Below are positions 42,364 through 55,480 of a stretch of DNA of 64,000 nt, one piece after another. The first letter of the stretch is position 1, and each line of letters opens with the position of its first letter. Where the stretch lies: the NCBI GenBank assembly GCA_024138025.1, contig JAMXBD010001194.1:62001-126000 (forward strand), read 5' to 3'. Under the pieces are notes generated by a model. That model was not told the DNA's origin. It was given only the letters and a program-made list of their open reading frames with translations, and made no database searches. The position numbers and the translations under genes are program-made. This DNA comes from Combretum micranthum (Eukaryota; Streptophyta; Magnoliopsida; Myrtales; Combretaceae).

Positions 42364-45300
42364 TGTAAACCCTCATTTTCTTAGTAAACCTGAGTTCAAT
42401 TTCGGGAAAGACTTAAAACCAGAGACCAAAATCCTAAAGGAATATCTCTGGACCAATCGAACCTAGGAAGCCTATGTCCGGTGATATCAAGAAGGAAACC
42501 CCGATGGAATAAAAATGAGTTAACTTTGAAGTAAGATTCTAAATCGGAAAGTCAACCGAAAACCTTAAGTCAATAAAATCTCAGAAAACCCTAGCAGTTT
42601 AGATTCGGCAATCCCGGGTCCTCAAACCAAGAAGTCGAAATATGAGTAAGAAGTATAGATTGGCTCGTATTAATATTAGAATGCTAAATAATATCCGATT
42701 AGTGAATTTTTGACTTATTTCGAGCTCGATCGGATACAAGTCTCGAAAAGCGTTTCCCGGAGCTCGGAATATTAAATATATGATATAAGTACCGTTAGAT
42801 TTGTAATTTCATAATATTTCTAAATATTTCAATTATATAATTTTTCGAATCATAAAAGTTACAGTTGTAACCTTTTTATCGTATTTTCATTACTATCGGT
42901 AATTTAAGTGTCTAATCAACTTTTGTTTTCTTTTACACTATTTATCAAGTATAACCACCCATACCTTATTATTACCTCCTTATAATCTATTCTTACAATT
43001 TTACATCATTTCCTTACAAATTTACTTTTCTAATATATTTTGTATTCAAACTACTTATTAAGTTTGAATTTTATTACACAAAACAAAATAAAAAAAAACT
43101 CTCTCTCTTCTCCTCTTCTATGGCCGACGTGAAACCATCACCCCAACCTCCCCCCACCCCTCTTTTTCCCAACAAGCCACAAATTGTCTTGTTTTCTTCT
43201 ATTAAGTAATCACACAAAACCCTAATTCATTTTCCTATATAATCTCTTTTTCACTTTTCACTTTTTTACTTTCTTTCTTTTTCTGACGATCAAACTTTTA
43301 GAGGTCTTTTTCTCTCCCCCTCCACTCTCCTTGCCGTGACCCCTTACATCCCTAACCCCACCCGCCCCACACACACACACACACACACACATAATTTTTT
43401 TTTTCAAGTTTCTTTCTCCAAAACACTAAATAGGTAATAGATCTTAACCCTACCACTATAGAAACATGTAATGATAAGGTTATACATGTGTGGATCCACC
43501 AAAATCTCCATGAGCCTTATGCTAGAGATGTGGAAAACACTAAAACATGATATTCTTGTCATCACCATGTGTCGATCTTGTTATTAGAGTTGAGATACTA
43601 GTATTTTGCTATATCATTTACTATCTATTATTTTTATGAAATTTTTGAGCTCATATTTTCATTTCTGTTCTCATCTACATATTTTTCATGATGCATTTAC
43701 ATTCATTGCATGAGTAGTATAATAGATCTACTTGTTTAAAGTAGATAAAATAACATAGCTATTCATTTTTCATGCATGAAAGACTTGCTACATGATTTCT
43801 TAGGGAAAGTGTTGAATGAAACCCAAGATCCATTTTGTTTCTATCAAAAAGTAATTTTTAAAATTCGGATCTTGAGAAAGACCCATTTAGAAAACATATT
43901 TTCCAACTTCAAAATGAAGGCTTTACATGTAAAATGAAAGGCTTAGGTAATGAGTATCATAAAGTAATGATTTTTATAAGTTGATCATGGTGTTACTAAG
44001 AGGAATTTTCAAAACAAGAAAATGATTACAAAAGTTAAGTTATACCTAGGACTCAACTCTAACAAAAATGTAGAAATTCATAACTAGGATAAAATTCCAA
44101 GAAAGCACTTATTTTTCAATCCTAAAACAAGAGTTTTATTAAAGAAATTGAAGTCTTAAGGAGTAGGTTTGATTAGGACTTAGTTTTAGAAAGATTAAAT
44201 GAGTTTTTTCATGAGAAACAATCTCAAAAACAATTTTCAAAAATTCAGATCTAAAAATGATCTCCATTTAAACACCTATTTTCAAATGCCAAAATAAGTA
44301 TTTTAATGGAAAAATAGAAGTTCTAGGGAATAGATATAATAAAGACTTGATTTTTATAAGAATGAATAAGTTTTATCAAAATAGAAACCTAAAACAAAGG
44401 AAAAGTTTTTCAACTAAGATCAAACAATATTTTCCTTTCTAAAAATTGTGCAAAATTAGTCACCAGGCAAAATTTACTTAAAAAAAATCTATTCTCCAAC
44501 CTTTAGATGAAAAATTTTGTTAAGATAATGAAAGTATTAAGTATATAGGTCATCAAGATTCTATCCTAGTGAAAATATGCATGATTTTCAAAGGAATAAA
44601 GTTAGTTTTCTCAAACAACTGTTCATGACACTATTACAAGGTGTAAGTTTTTGAAAAATTCTTTTTACTCAAAGTCATTAAGAAATTACATGAGATAGCT
44701 CATATCAGGACATTCATGATCATAGCTCATAGATATTGCATGTACATATAATCTACTTGTTAGAAATAATGCAAATTTCACAAAACAATTTTTGAATTTC
44801 AAACTCTAGCTACTGATCAGAGCTGATCCAAACATTCCAAAACCTAAACATTTTCAAAATATAGTAATAACATCATAAATGGATAGATCTTTCGAAGTAG
44901 ATAGAAATCCATAGTTTATTTGCGAAATTCCGAGTTAAAATGATCAAGTTATGACCGTTTTAAGTTTGAGTTTCCAATTATTACGGAAATTATGAATTTG
45001 AAGAGTTTTAATTGAAAATTTTGGAATTAGTTATTATATGAAATACTCATAGGGATTTTTCTTTCATTTAGGTGATTTTAGAACAGGAGAAAAATTCTTG
45101 TTTCTGGATCACTATCATTAGAGACGGAGACCATGACCGAGTGAGTTCACTATCTTTAAATTATATACTTGTGCTTGTGCTTGTGCTTGTAATTTAGTGG
45201 CATGAGAATTAAGAAAAGATAAAAATTTGACTGTGTGTATATGATTTCTATATGGGTGAATTGATGATAAGAATATCGAAATGAACTTATTGTAAATATT

Positions 45301-46261
45301 TGTATGACCTACTGTAGAATTGATTTGTTTGCAATATCTATGATCACCCATAAATTGTTAAATTTATATGCCATAACCTTATAATCAAATTGAGCATGCA
45401 TACCATATGTGAGTCACATTGCATAGGTTATTATACCTTTGTGGGAAGAAGGCATAATAGTTGGGCAACGAGGGGCCTATAAACTTAAATGTTAGCGGAA
45501 TGGCGAAAGTTGAAATGTTGGCGTAATGGCAGGAATTGAAAATGTGTGTGGGTGGGCACCTGCATCAACCACAATATAAATTGAAAATGTGTGTGGGTAG
45601 GCACCTGTATCAACCACAATAAAAAAATGAGAAAAATTGAAATCTTTGGTCGTATAGGCCTGAAACATCTAAACCCGAATAGAGGGTGTAAATCCATTCA
45701 ACATAAGACTTTCGGATGGTCTTATGTATTGTATGCTCATGTGTTTGTACATTTCATATGGTTGTTAATGACTTGCCTGTTGTATATTGCTATTGAGCAT
45801 TTAATTTTGGGAAGTGGAACTCACTAAGCTAGTGTAGCTTACACCCCCACAGTTTCTTTCTAATGCAGTTCCCATACTTATGACTGCATCCCCAGACCTG
45901 GTCAAATAAGGTAATGAGAGACTAAGAGTTATCTCCTTAGAAGTTCATAGTTGGCTTGTATGGTTTCTAGTAGTACACCTAGAAAGACCAATTGTTACCA
46001 AAAGGAAATGCCTAAAACTTATGTGTAGCAGGGGAATGCCCTTTAATGCTTTGTAATTGATCATGAGATATCTGTGGTTTATATTTTTATGCTTATCCTA
46101 TCAAATTGAACTATCTGTCTCCAACTGTTTATGTATTCAATTGTCGGGAGGGAACGCTTGCATACTAAAACAAGACTTCTGAATGACCGTGGTAGTAATT
46201 CTTAAGTATTGATTAGCATGCGGCGGACTGTTACGTTTAAGGTACCCTTTAGGTTGTGACA
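42364..46261 (+). mobile_element. Giant LTR 1 (3' LTR of chromovirus)
   Basis: TGTAAACCCTC at the start, GGTACCC...GTGACA at the end, 3,898 bp. Blocks shared in order with the LTRs at 49623 and 55481 include a TATA box (TATATAAT, 43237), a CT/C-rich stretch, GCGAAATTCCGAGTTAAAAT (near 44930), CACTAAGCTAGTGTAGCTTA (near 45825) and GGGAATGCCCTTTA. No TSD is expected on the left because it is joined to the element interior. It has a (CA)n run at about 43371-43391. Tekay/Del chromoviruses are known for LTRs this long. Confidence 0.85.
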
Positions 46262-46720
46262 CTTTTTGCTGGTTCATCATGTTATCTGTGTTCACCTCAT
46301 TTTAGTTTATTTATTATTGAATCTATTAGGTTTACTTTTGTTTAGTGGATTCCTTGTGATAACTATATTAGTTAGTTTGATCATTTTGTGATTTACTTGG
46401 CTCTAATGTGTCTTTAGTAGGATGAGATAAAGGTTTAGCAAGATGCAAAAGACAATGGTGTTCATTGGGTTATTTGAGTTCACCTCAATTTAGTTTGTCT
46501 ATTCAGGTTTACTTTTGCTTAGCAAGGAGTAGACAGGGTCTATGTCAATCTGCTAACAATGTGCTTCATCATGTCTTGGTTCAGTTCATTTGATGGAGCT
46601 TTGTACATCAAGGCTTTTTGAATCATTAACTCACTTGTATTGAGGTTGCACTAGTCTCTTTTGCCTCAACTGGTTCAGAGGTTACTGTTTGGAGAATGTA
46701 AGTTGATCTTGAATTAATCA
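46262..46720. other. Spacer with a short direct repeat
   Basis: About 46285-46345 and 46470-46525 share GTTCACCTCA..TTTAGTTT and AGGTTTACTTTTG in the same direction. No gene is supported. Confidence 0.4.
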
Positions 46721-46729
46721 ATGATGTAA

Positions 46730-47720
46730 ATCTACATTTGACTCTTGTGTTTATTCTAAATCCTTCGGATCAGATTATGTAATCATATGTTTATATGTTG
46801 ATGATATGTTTATTTTTGGCACTAATATGGATATGATAAATGAGAAAAAATTATTCTTGTATTCTCATTTTGATATAAAGGACCCAGGATAAGCTAATCT
46901 CATCCTTGGTATCTGAATAAGAAAAACTAAAAATGGTATTTCCTTGTGCTAATCTTAAATGGTGAGAAAATGTTGAAAAAATTTAATTGTTTTGATGTGG
47001 TGCCTATTAGAACACCTTATGATCCTAGTATATATTTAAAGAAAACTAAAGGCCCTAGTGTTTCACAATCTAAGTATGTTAAGATCATAGGAAGTGTTAC
47101 GTTTCTAATAAATTACACAAGACCTGACATAGCCTATGCTGTTAATAGTTTAAGTCCGTACACCCATAATTCCAATAATGAGCACTGTAATGCACTTCGT
47201 TTACTTAAATACCTTAAAGGTACTATGAATTGGTGTTTACATTTCACTAAATTTCCTACCATTTTGGAAGGATATTGTGATGCAAACTAGGTAACTGATA
47301 ATGATGAAAGTAACTTAACTAGTGGCTATGTTTTTACTTTGGCTAGAGGTACCATATCAAAAAAATCTGCTAAATAAACATGCATTGCTCGTTCTACAAT
47401 GGAATCTGAATTCGCAGCTTTAAAATTAGTTGGACAAGAAGCTGAGTAGTTAAGAAGTTTAGTAGTAGATATACCATTGTGGAAAAATTATCCTGTACCT
47501 ATGTCAATACATTTTGATTCATAAGTAGCCATTGCAATCGCTAAGAATATGGTCTATAATGGCAAGAGAAGACATATTTGAATATGACGCAGTGTTGTCA
47601 AATAACTCCTAAAAAATGGAGTGATTTCCTTGGAATATGTAAGCACTAAAAGAAACGTAGTAGTTCCTTTCACTAAAGGTTTGGCAAGGAGAATTGTCCT
47701 TGAGTCATCAGGGGGAATGG
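46730..47720 (+). pseudogene. Copia reverse transcriptase-RNase H remnant (plus strand)
   Basis: Starts near the polymerase YVDD box (46794-46805), followed by the LGI region. An open stretch at 46946-47290 has [33 protein letters not shown] and [16 protein letters not shown]. The RNase H part continues past a stop with ESNLTSGYVFTLARG, CIARSTMESEF and KRNVVVPFTKGLARR. These are the last domains of a copia polyprotein. Several stops (near 47288, 47376, 47447) and shifts inactivate it. Its 5' part is missing. Confidence 0.85.
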
Positions 47721-48165
47721 GGCTTAGGCACATGAATTAAAGTAATATGGTAAATACCAATATTGGTCGATTGATGTTGTGTCAATCTGTAGCCTTATGT
47801 TTTGGTGGTCCTATTGAGACGGACTTAATGGATGTACGATTTGATTATGACGGATCCATAGTCCTTTGTGGTGGTTCATCTCACATAAACTTGATGGATG
47901 TCGACTTACAGAGCCCTATTGTCACAAATAAATTTAGAGATGGCTAAGAAAAACATACTCATTCATTTAACCTTAAAGAGCATCATATACAGATTTACAA
48001 GAAAGTAAGAAAGGCAAGAAATAAATCGTTCCTTTAATCATAGCGACTTAAAAAAAAGGCTAATCTATATTTGATTATATGCGCCTACTAAAAATAGCAT
48101 ATAGCATAAGGTATTTTCTAATTACACTAGTTTTCCAAAAATATAATATACAACATACGTTAATA
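47721..48165. other. Spacer, probably with the LTR start of the minus-strand copia
   Basis: Reading leftward from 48165, AAGGAAGGTATTAACG on the minus strand may be the polypurine tract and LTR start of the copia element at 48170-60600. An open frame at 47747-47947 contains SVALCFGGPIETDLMDVRF but is not recognised. Confidence 0.35.
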
Positions 48166-48169
48166 CCTT

Positions 48170-48429
48170 CCTTCAAGTTGGAGCATGCGGATTTAGAGTT
48201 CCCAACTTGTGAATAAAGAAGTCGAATTGTTGCTTCCCCAACGATTTGGTGAAAATATTGCTAGCTAAACATGAGTAGATATATATCTGGTAGCGATGAT
48301 TCCCTTAACAACATTGTCACGTAGAAAATGACATTCAACCTCAGTGTGCTTAGTACATTCATGAAAAACTGGGTTAGTTGTAATATGCAAAGCAGCCTAA
48401 CTATCACAAAAATCATCATGGGTCGAGAA
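48170..48429 (-). pseudogene. Copia RNase H C-terminus (left piece of a split element)
   Basis: Minus-strand reading from 48429 down: [20 protein letters not shown], then [12 protein letters not shown] and TRYISTH, the end of a copia polyprotein. It continues the RNase H at 55402-55480 and 58857-58963. The insertion between them is flanked by GAGAA. Confidence 0.85.
48425..48429 (+). repeat. Target-site duplication GAGAA (left)
   Basis: GAGAA here and at 55402-55406 bracket the 48430-55401 insertion; copia coding sequence lies on both outer sides. Confidence 0.75.
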
Positions 48430-49617
48430 TGAAATACCCCAAACCATCACCCAAGTTAGAAATTGAGTTTAGATAAATTAAAATAAATCAAATGAATTAT
48501 AGGATATAACTAGACAAGTTGACATAATTAAATTATAATTAATCAAGTTGAAATTTGAGATTTTGAATTCTTAAGTCCTAAACATATTGTTTAAATGTTT
48601 AGTAGATTCCTAAACTCCTAAACTTTTAGCCTAAATTCCAATTCCTTAATCCTCATAAAATTTAAGTTCATTTGCTTGTATAAAAATATTAGTTCTTAAA
48701 CTTAAACTCAAATTAAATATCATTTTGATCTAAAATAAGTTCTTAAATTAAGTTTTTATTTTAAGTTATTAATTTATGACCTATTGAGTCTAAAATCATC
48801 TTCTAAATATTCCTAAACTAAAGATATTAATATGAAAATACTAAACTTAACAACTTTATTCTAAAATATTCTAATTTTAAGCTTTATCCTTTCCTTTTCT
48901 TTTTATTTCTTCACCTGCCTTCTTTTTCTTTTCTATTTCATTCTCTCTCTTATTTTCTCTCCTCTCCTGCTCTCTTTCCCTATCTTATTCTTCTTCTTCT
49001 CCTTCTTTCATTTTCATTTTCATTTCTCTCTCTCTCTATCATAACTCAACCATGAATAAAAAATTCAAGAAGAGAAATCAAGGCTAGAAGATATGATAGG
49101 AGAAGAAAAACAAGATAGAAGTATCCAACAACAAGAAAAGAGAATCAATTGCATGTTTTTATAAAAGCTAAGCATATTTGTTTTACTTTGTCTTGATTGT
49201 TATTTTTGCATATATATGATAAGCTGATGTTAGTTGTAAGTAGAGTTTATGATAAAATGGTGGATGAATGAGTTGATAAAGTTATGAAATGTTTAAATGT
49301 GGATATAAAGTTAAGGGAGTTGTTTGGTGATAAGGATGTGGAGTTTTTGTGTATTTGATGTTGTTAACTACATGTGTTGAGTTGTATGTTGTTACCATAG
49401 TGTTTTAATTGATGTAGGATGTGTAAAAATGGATAAAATGAAGTTGGTGTATGATGGATATATGAACATGAAAATTAAAACCTAAGTAGTATATATGCAT
49501 ATGTGAAGTTAGGGATTGATGATGTAGTTTGGAAAAGTTTTGATGAAGTAAAGTGAGATTAAAAGTATTGAAAGTTGTGAATATGAATTGTATGTGGTTT
49601 TTAGGTGTTTAAGTTGA

Positions 49618-49622
49618 AGTAG
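49618..49622 (+). repeat. Target-site duplication AGTAG (left)
   Basis: AGTAG here and at 53054-53058 flank giant LTR 2. Confidence 0.85.
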
Positions 49623-52600
49623 TGTAAACCCCAGTTTTCCTAGTAACCGAGTAAACTTTGGAAACCGGAAACCAAAACCCTAAACCAGATTAACTTAAGC
49701 TTGAGAGAGAAACGTAGGAACCTGAATCCGGCTTTCCTTCGGTTTCAAATTAAAAAAAACTTTTGTAAAATAATTTAATGTGGAATATTGTTTTAAAGGA
49801 TATTTCAAACCATAAAAAGATCTGATTTCAAAAAATTTTCTATTTCGGGCCTTCCGAGATCATTACGGAAAAGGGAGCCTTCGAACTCGAAATTCAGAAA
49901 AATATTCTGAAATACTCTCTAGAACGAAATTTAATAAGTATTTTCAAAAATATAAATTTTATAATTTTTCAGTTTATAAAAATTACAAATATAGCATTTT
50001 TCTCGTATTTTCTTTACTACCGGTAAAATAATTGTCTTATTTACTATTTATTACTATTCACAAGTACAACCTACTACACTCATAAGCCACTCCCTACTTT
50101 TACATCTTTATAAACACTCCATTACATTTTCTTTTTCAAGAAAAATTTGTCTCTTAAAAATTATTACAAATTAAGACTTTTTATTACATAAATTACAAAA
50201 CAAAATGAATTAAACTCTTCCCTCTCTCCCTTCCATTGCGCCCACCTCCCCCCCCGCCCCGCGCCCCCCCCCCCCCCCCCCCCCCTCTTTCCCTTCTATT
50301 TTACCCTCATTTGTATTTTTTTTTATTCAATTTATAAGCCAACAAATATACTTTTTTATATTTCTCTCTCTTTCATTCATTTTCATTTGTTTCAAAAAAA
50401 TAAAAAACCCTCTCTTTGCTGTGACCCCTAGCTTCCACCACCACACACACTCACACAAGCTTGTTTTCTTCTTCATTTTCCTCTTGATACAAGCCTTAGG
50501 TGATGAATCCTAAACCATCTTACCATCAAACCTTGTAATGGCAAGATTATTCATGTGTATTTTCACATTTAAGTCCCCATGCGCACTTGCTAGGGACAAG
50601 AAAATACTACTACATGAATATCAAGCCATCACAAGAGTAGATCTTGTGGTTAAATGTGTTTTTGTTGGATTATCTTCATGTTCATGCATATAATAGTAGA
50701 GTAAAGTAGAGATCTTGCATAAAAATCCATGTGCATGTTTTCAAACTCCATTTCATGCATGATAAGTAGTAGATCTAGCATCTAAATGCTCATATTATAC
50801 TTGACATTCATGATCTCATGAATAAGATTTTGTCTTGTGTATATAAATGTTGTAGTTAGTAGATCTTTAAGTAGATGACACAAGAAACTTAAAAAGGAAA
50901 AGTTTTTGTTTGAAATGTCCAAATAAAAATTCGGATGACTGCAAAACCATGCTTTAAAAACTCTTTTATCAACTCCAAAACTTGTGATTATATGAAAAAT
51001 GAAGGGTATATGTAATAGATATCATTAAGTGATGATTTTTATAAGTTGGAATGAGATTTGATAAGAGGAATATGCAAAACAAAGAGTAGAAATAAGATAG
51101 GAAATTTTGAGTTACTAGTCAACTTAAGAAATTCGTAATTTTGGAATATTTCCATGAAAACACCTATTTTCCAAATTCAAAATGGAAGTTTTATTTAAGA
51201 AATGAAGTCCTTAAGGGATAGGTATAATAAAGCCTTAAATTTTAATATATTAAACAAGTTTTTCTCAAAGAAATCATTCAAAAGTGATTTTTCAAAATTC
51301 GGATTTTGGATTAACCCCTATTTGAAAACATGTTTACAAAGTGTAAAATGGAATTTTTATGTAGAAATGAAGGTCCTAAGTAATAGATATAATGAAGACT
51401 CAATTTTAACAAGGATAATTAGATTTTCTTAAGAAATAAATCCAAAATAAATGGAAATGATCAAAGTTAGGAAACTAGTTTTTTTAAAAGTAAATAGTCA
51501 TGAAGTCTTACAAATAAAAAGTTTCTAAAATTTCCTTTTAGTAAATATTGTCAAGAGCATGCATACATTAAACTCATAACATGCCATTCATGATAGGAAA
51601 TCATCAATATTGCATGTATAATTGATTTATAAAGTAGAAACATTTCAAACATTTACAAAACTATTTTTCGGAATTGGAAATTACTACTGATCAGAATTGA
51701 TCATACTGTTTCGTGACCTAAACATTTTCAACATGAAAATAATATAGATAGATCTTTCGAAGTAGATAGAAGTCGATATATAATTTGCGAAATTCCGAGT
51801 TAAAATGACCATGTTATGTCCATTTCAAGTCAGGACTTCCGCAAATGACAAGAATTATGAATTTACTAGTTTTGTTAAATAGTTTGGATTAGTTAAGTGA
51901 TGAAATACATATTAGGGTATTTCTTCCTTTTTAGGTGACCCCAAAATCGACGATTCCTTACCATCGGATTACTTTTACTAAGAGACCGGTGATCCAATGG
52001 CCAAGTGAGTATTACTTCCAATTCCATTTATTGTATGTATTTGTAATGATAGTTGCATTAGATATTTGGTAAAGATAAAAATGGATATGCATGATGAGGA
52101 TGAATCGGAATTATGTATGGTTGTTGTTAATATGCGAAATTGAAATAAGAATATCGAAGTCGGGTGATTAACTATTGCGTGTATAGATGAATTAGGATTG
52201 ATTGTCTGCAACTATTGATTGATCACTTAAGGAATTGGTATAATTGACTATTCGGAATTGAAAATAAATATGGACTCATTCATATCATAAATGGGGATGG
52301 TGCGTTAGCATTGGTTGGTTGCCCGTGATGAAATGGTGTAAAAGTTAGTTAATCGTGATCTATAAACGAATTAATGAGTTGGTAAATCGTGATCCACAAA
52401 CAAATTTATAAGTTAGTTGACCATAATCCTAAACGACATATTTGAGTAGTATCACAGTATTCGTTAATCTGCTAACCCGAGATGGAGGGCGAAAGTCCAT
52501 CTACATATGATTTCCAGCTAGTCATATGTTTGTTGATTCATATGTTTGATGCATATCAGTTGTCTGGCTAATCACTTGCTTGTATAAGGTGTTATGAATG

Positions 52601-53053
52601 TGATCTTGGAAGTTCTCACTCACTAAGCTAGTATAGCTTATGTCCCTACAGTTTTTATTTGTTGCAACACCAGTTCATATGGCTTAGACTGAGGTAACCT
52701 ATAGCTTAGGTATAGGAGCTAGGCGTTTCCTTTAGAAGTTGTATTCAATTTTGTTTAGACTTTCGTAGGAAACCAAGAGACCTTAGATGACTGTAAAAGA
52801 CCTCTAAACAATATTCTTTTGCGAGGGAATGCCCTTTAGAGTTTATAACTAATTATATATGTGTTTTGATTTATATTCTAATGCTATTGAATGCCAAATT
52901 AAACTCTTTAACTCCATTGGTTCAAGTATTCTAGTATCGTAAAGGGACGCCTTACATCTATATAAGACTCCCGAAGGATTAAGGTAGTAATTTACGAGTC
53001 TTATATGGTATGTGGCAGACTATTACGTTTATGGTACCCTTTGTGGCGTGACA
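49623..53053 (+). mobile_element. Giant LTR 2 (solo LTR, 3.43 kb)
   Basis: TGTAAACCCC at the start, GGTACCC...GCGTGACA at the end, flanked by AGTAG. It shares ordered blocks with LTR 1 and LTR 3 (GCGAAATTCCGAGTTAAAAT near 51788; CACTAAGCTAGTATAGCTTA near 52621) and contains no coding domain. It includes a 22-base C run (50264-50285). Confidence 0.9.
50248..50285 (+). repeat. Poly-C tract
   Basis: C-rich, with a final uninterrupted run of 22 C at 50264-50285, in the pyrimidine-rich leader of giant LTR 2. LTR 1 and LTR 3 have only short C runs there. Confidence 0.9.
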
Positions 53054-53058
53054 AGTAG
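53054..53058 (+). repeat. Target-site duplication AGTAG (right)
   Basis: Second copy of 49618-49622. Confidence 0.85.
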
Positions 53059-53125
53059 GATATGTGAAAAAGTATTGAAAAAGAAGAAAGAAAACAAAGG
53101 AAGTCGCAAGGATCCAAACATCCTG

Positions 53126-53290
53126 TCAAACGACCCTTTTAGAGGGGTATTTCACTCTTTGAGTTTTTATTTGCAAGGCCCCCATGTCCAAACGGCCCCT
53201 TTTGGGGGGGAAAGGGGTGTATAGAGCAAATTTCTCTTAAAACGACCCTTTTGAAGGGGTGTTTCACTTTTTGATCATTTTTGGGTAAAA
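53126..53290 (+). repeat. Direct repeat AAACGACCCTTTT..AGGGGT..TTTCACT
   Basis: Copies begin at 53128 and 53240 (about 112 bases apart), with degenerate relatives ACGGCCCCTTTT near 53194 and ACGGCCTTT near 53307. Lies in the right arm of the GAGAA-flanked insertion. Confidence 0.65.
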
Positions 53291-55401
53291 TTCCTAGGTT
53301 GAAACGGCCTTTAAAACAGCGTATTTGGTTTTCCTTACTACAATGCTATTTTGTATTTTAATCATAACTTTTTCATTCGATCTTGGATTAAGGTGATTCA
53401 AAATACTCCAGAAAGCTTAAAAAGGAGATTCATAAATTTAATGTTTTAAGTTTTTGCAAATTATAATAGTATCAAGGCCTAAAGTTTGATTGATTCCATC
53501 TAATACATTTTCCAAGCAAAGTTGAAAACTTGTTTTACTAGTTAAGTGTATGTAGTTAAGTATAAAATGAATCTTTTTGAGCTAAAATGAAATAGATAAA
53601 TGAAAGTTAACGTGTTATATTTGTTGAATGATGTAATTAAGCATGAGTTCGGTGAATTAAAGATTTAATAAATAATTCGATTAAATATAGAGTTAGATAT
53701 AAAATGAACCTAGTTAATAACTTAAGTTCAACTTGGCTTAATGAACTTCAATGAGCAAAAATGGATTATATTGATTGACTTTAACTAACTTGGCTTAGTA
53801 ATTGAACTAAAGGATTAAGTTTAATCAATCTTGGCTAAGTTAAGTTAAAATAGGCATAATAGTTAATAATTGACTCAAGTTAATGAGTTAAGATAAACCA
53901 TAAATAACATGGTGAATATGTTATTTCAAATGTGTACTTGTTTAGTAAATGAGTCTTTTTGAATATGAATGCTTTGTTGATGCTTTTGTAATAAGATATT
54001 ATCAATAAAGTGAAAAGAAATATTTTGATAGACAAATGATAACTATCCATATTTTGGAGGGGCGATCTTCCCAGCTATAGCGAGGTTTCTATTTAGTGTC
54101 TAATCAAATGGAGTTTTAATAAAAGTTTGATATAAATGGATAATGAGCATAATTTCTTATATGAGTTTAATTCTTGAATCTACAGACATGGATACTTGAT
54201 TTATCTTTTGAGATAGATTTTGAAACACCCTTCGAGTCTCTATTTGGATTTCATATAAAAGGTACGCAGTAACTTACGTGTTGTATGCTAAGATAGGCAT
54301 CTAAAATGGATTAAAAACTTAAAGACAACCTAAGTGATGAGTGTTGTTTTGTGCTTGTGCCATTGAATCCGGTCCGGGGAGTGGCAACCTTATCCGAATG
54401 GATACAATAGTTTAGGCGCTTAAGCCACCCCTATCATGGTGCCATGACATTTATAGGTAGCTTAGTAGGTAGCCAAGGGGAGCAAACGGTATCGATGTAA
54501 CGTCTATCTTGATCGGTGAGAAGTAATGCATTGGGGCTCATGTTTATGGGATTGGTTGAGCCTTTTTAGATTATGGACTGAGATGAGTAGAGTGTGTGTG
54601 AACCCTAGATGAGGCTTCTATTCTTTATCGATTATATCATTCAGGACATATATGTATTTGGGTTGCCTATATTAACCCCCGAGCGTCGTGTCGTTACTCA
54701 GGATCCTTAGATTCCTAGTGGCTTGTTCCAGAATATGAGTGCTCCCATGATGCTTGATTTACATTAAATGAAAGATAAAACTTGTTGTTTGTTGCATTGC
54801 ATTTAGCTAGGCTTGTGTGCCATTCCACGTGTGTCTGTGTTATTGTGTGCTAGGCTTTGGGTCATGATTGTTGTTGTTATTCTTTTTCCAGGTATTGTGT
54901 TAATGATAGGGATGATATGCTGATGATGTTGATAATAATGATTTGAGTGATGATGATGTTTGGCTCTAGTTTTGGAACAACGATAAGGAATGAGTAGATT
55001 AGGACCGTTGGATATATTTATTTATTTTATTTTATTTGAAGGAATTGGATTTATCTTTTCACTATGTAATATTCTTTTAAGGGGCCTGGTGGAGCCCATG
55101 TTTTGTAGGTTAAGTTTTTATAGCTTTGTCTACCATCATTAAAAGGTATATGAGATACCTGATGGTATATTTTGTTTTGTGAATGTTAGTCTACTCATGA
55201 GAGTAGATTATAAAGTGTTTTTGTAAAGTTTATTTTTATGAAATGTAAATCCAGTTGAAAAGAAAATAATTACAGGATTTCATAATTTAAAAACAAGTAG
55301 CAAATGCACATAATTAACATACCTTTTTGAGCCTGTGCATGTAATACTTAGGGTATTACATGTGGTGGTAATTGCCTTAAAGAAATTTTAGGGCATTATA
55401 G

Positions 55402-55480
55402 AGAATATGCAACACCAAGACATAACAATAATGGCTTTAACCATTTTAGCTCATAGGTAGTTGTGGCCATGGATCGATAC
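55402..55480 (-). pseudogene. 79-bp island of copia RNase H between two insertions
   Basis: The minus strand reads MATTTYELKWLKPLLLCLGV, the copia RNase H segment after EAEYLS (58857-58963) and before AALHITTN (48170-48429). It is bounded by the GAGAA duplication on the left and GATAC on the right. Confidence 0.85.
55476..55480 (+). repeat. Target-site duplication GATAC (left)
   Basis: GATAC here and at 58852-58856 flank giant LTR 3. Confidence 0.9.

Larger units (their letters stand above)
48430..55401 (+). mobile_element. Solo-LTR-like insertion in copia, itself split by giant LTR 2
   Basis: Starts TGAAATACCCCA and ends TTAGGGCATTATA. The ends are imperfect inverted copies, and a nearby TTAGGGTATTACA suggests that the final TA was once CA. 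About 3.5 kb remain after removing the nested LTR. A pyrimidine-rich stretch at about 48890-49045 resembles an LTR leader. No coding domain was found. Best read as a solo LTR of a second family, with moderate certainty because the terminal dinucleotide is not canonical. Confidence 0.6.
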
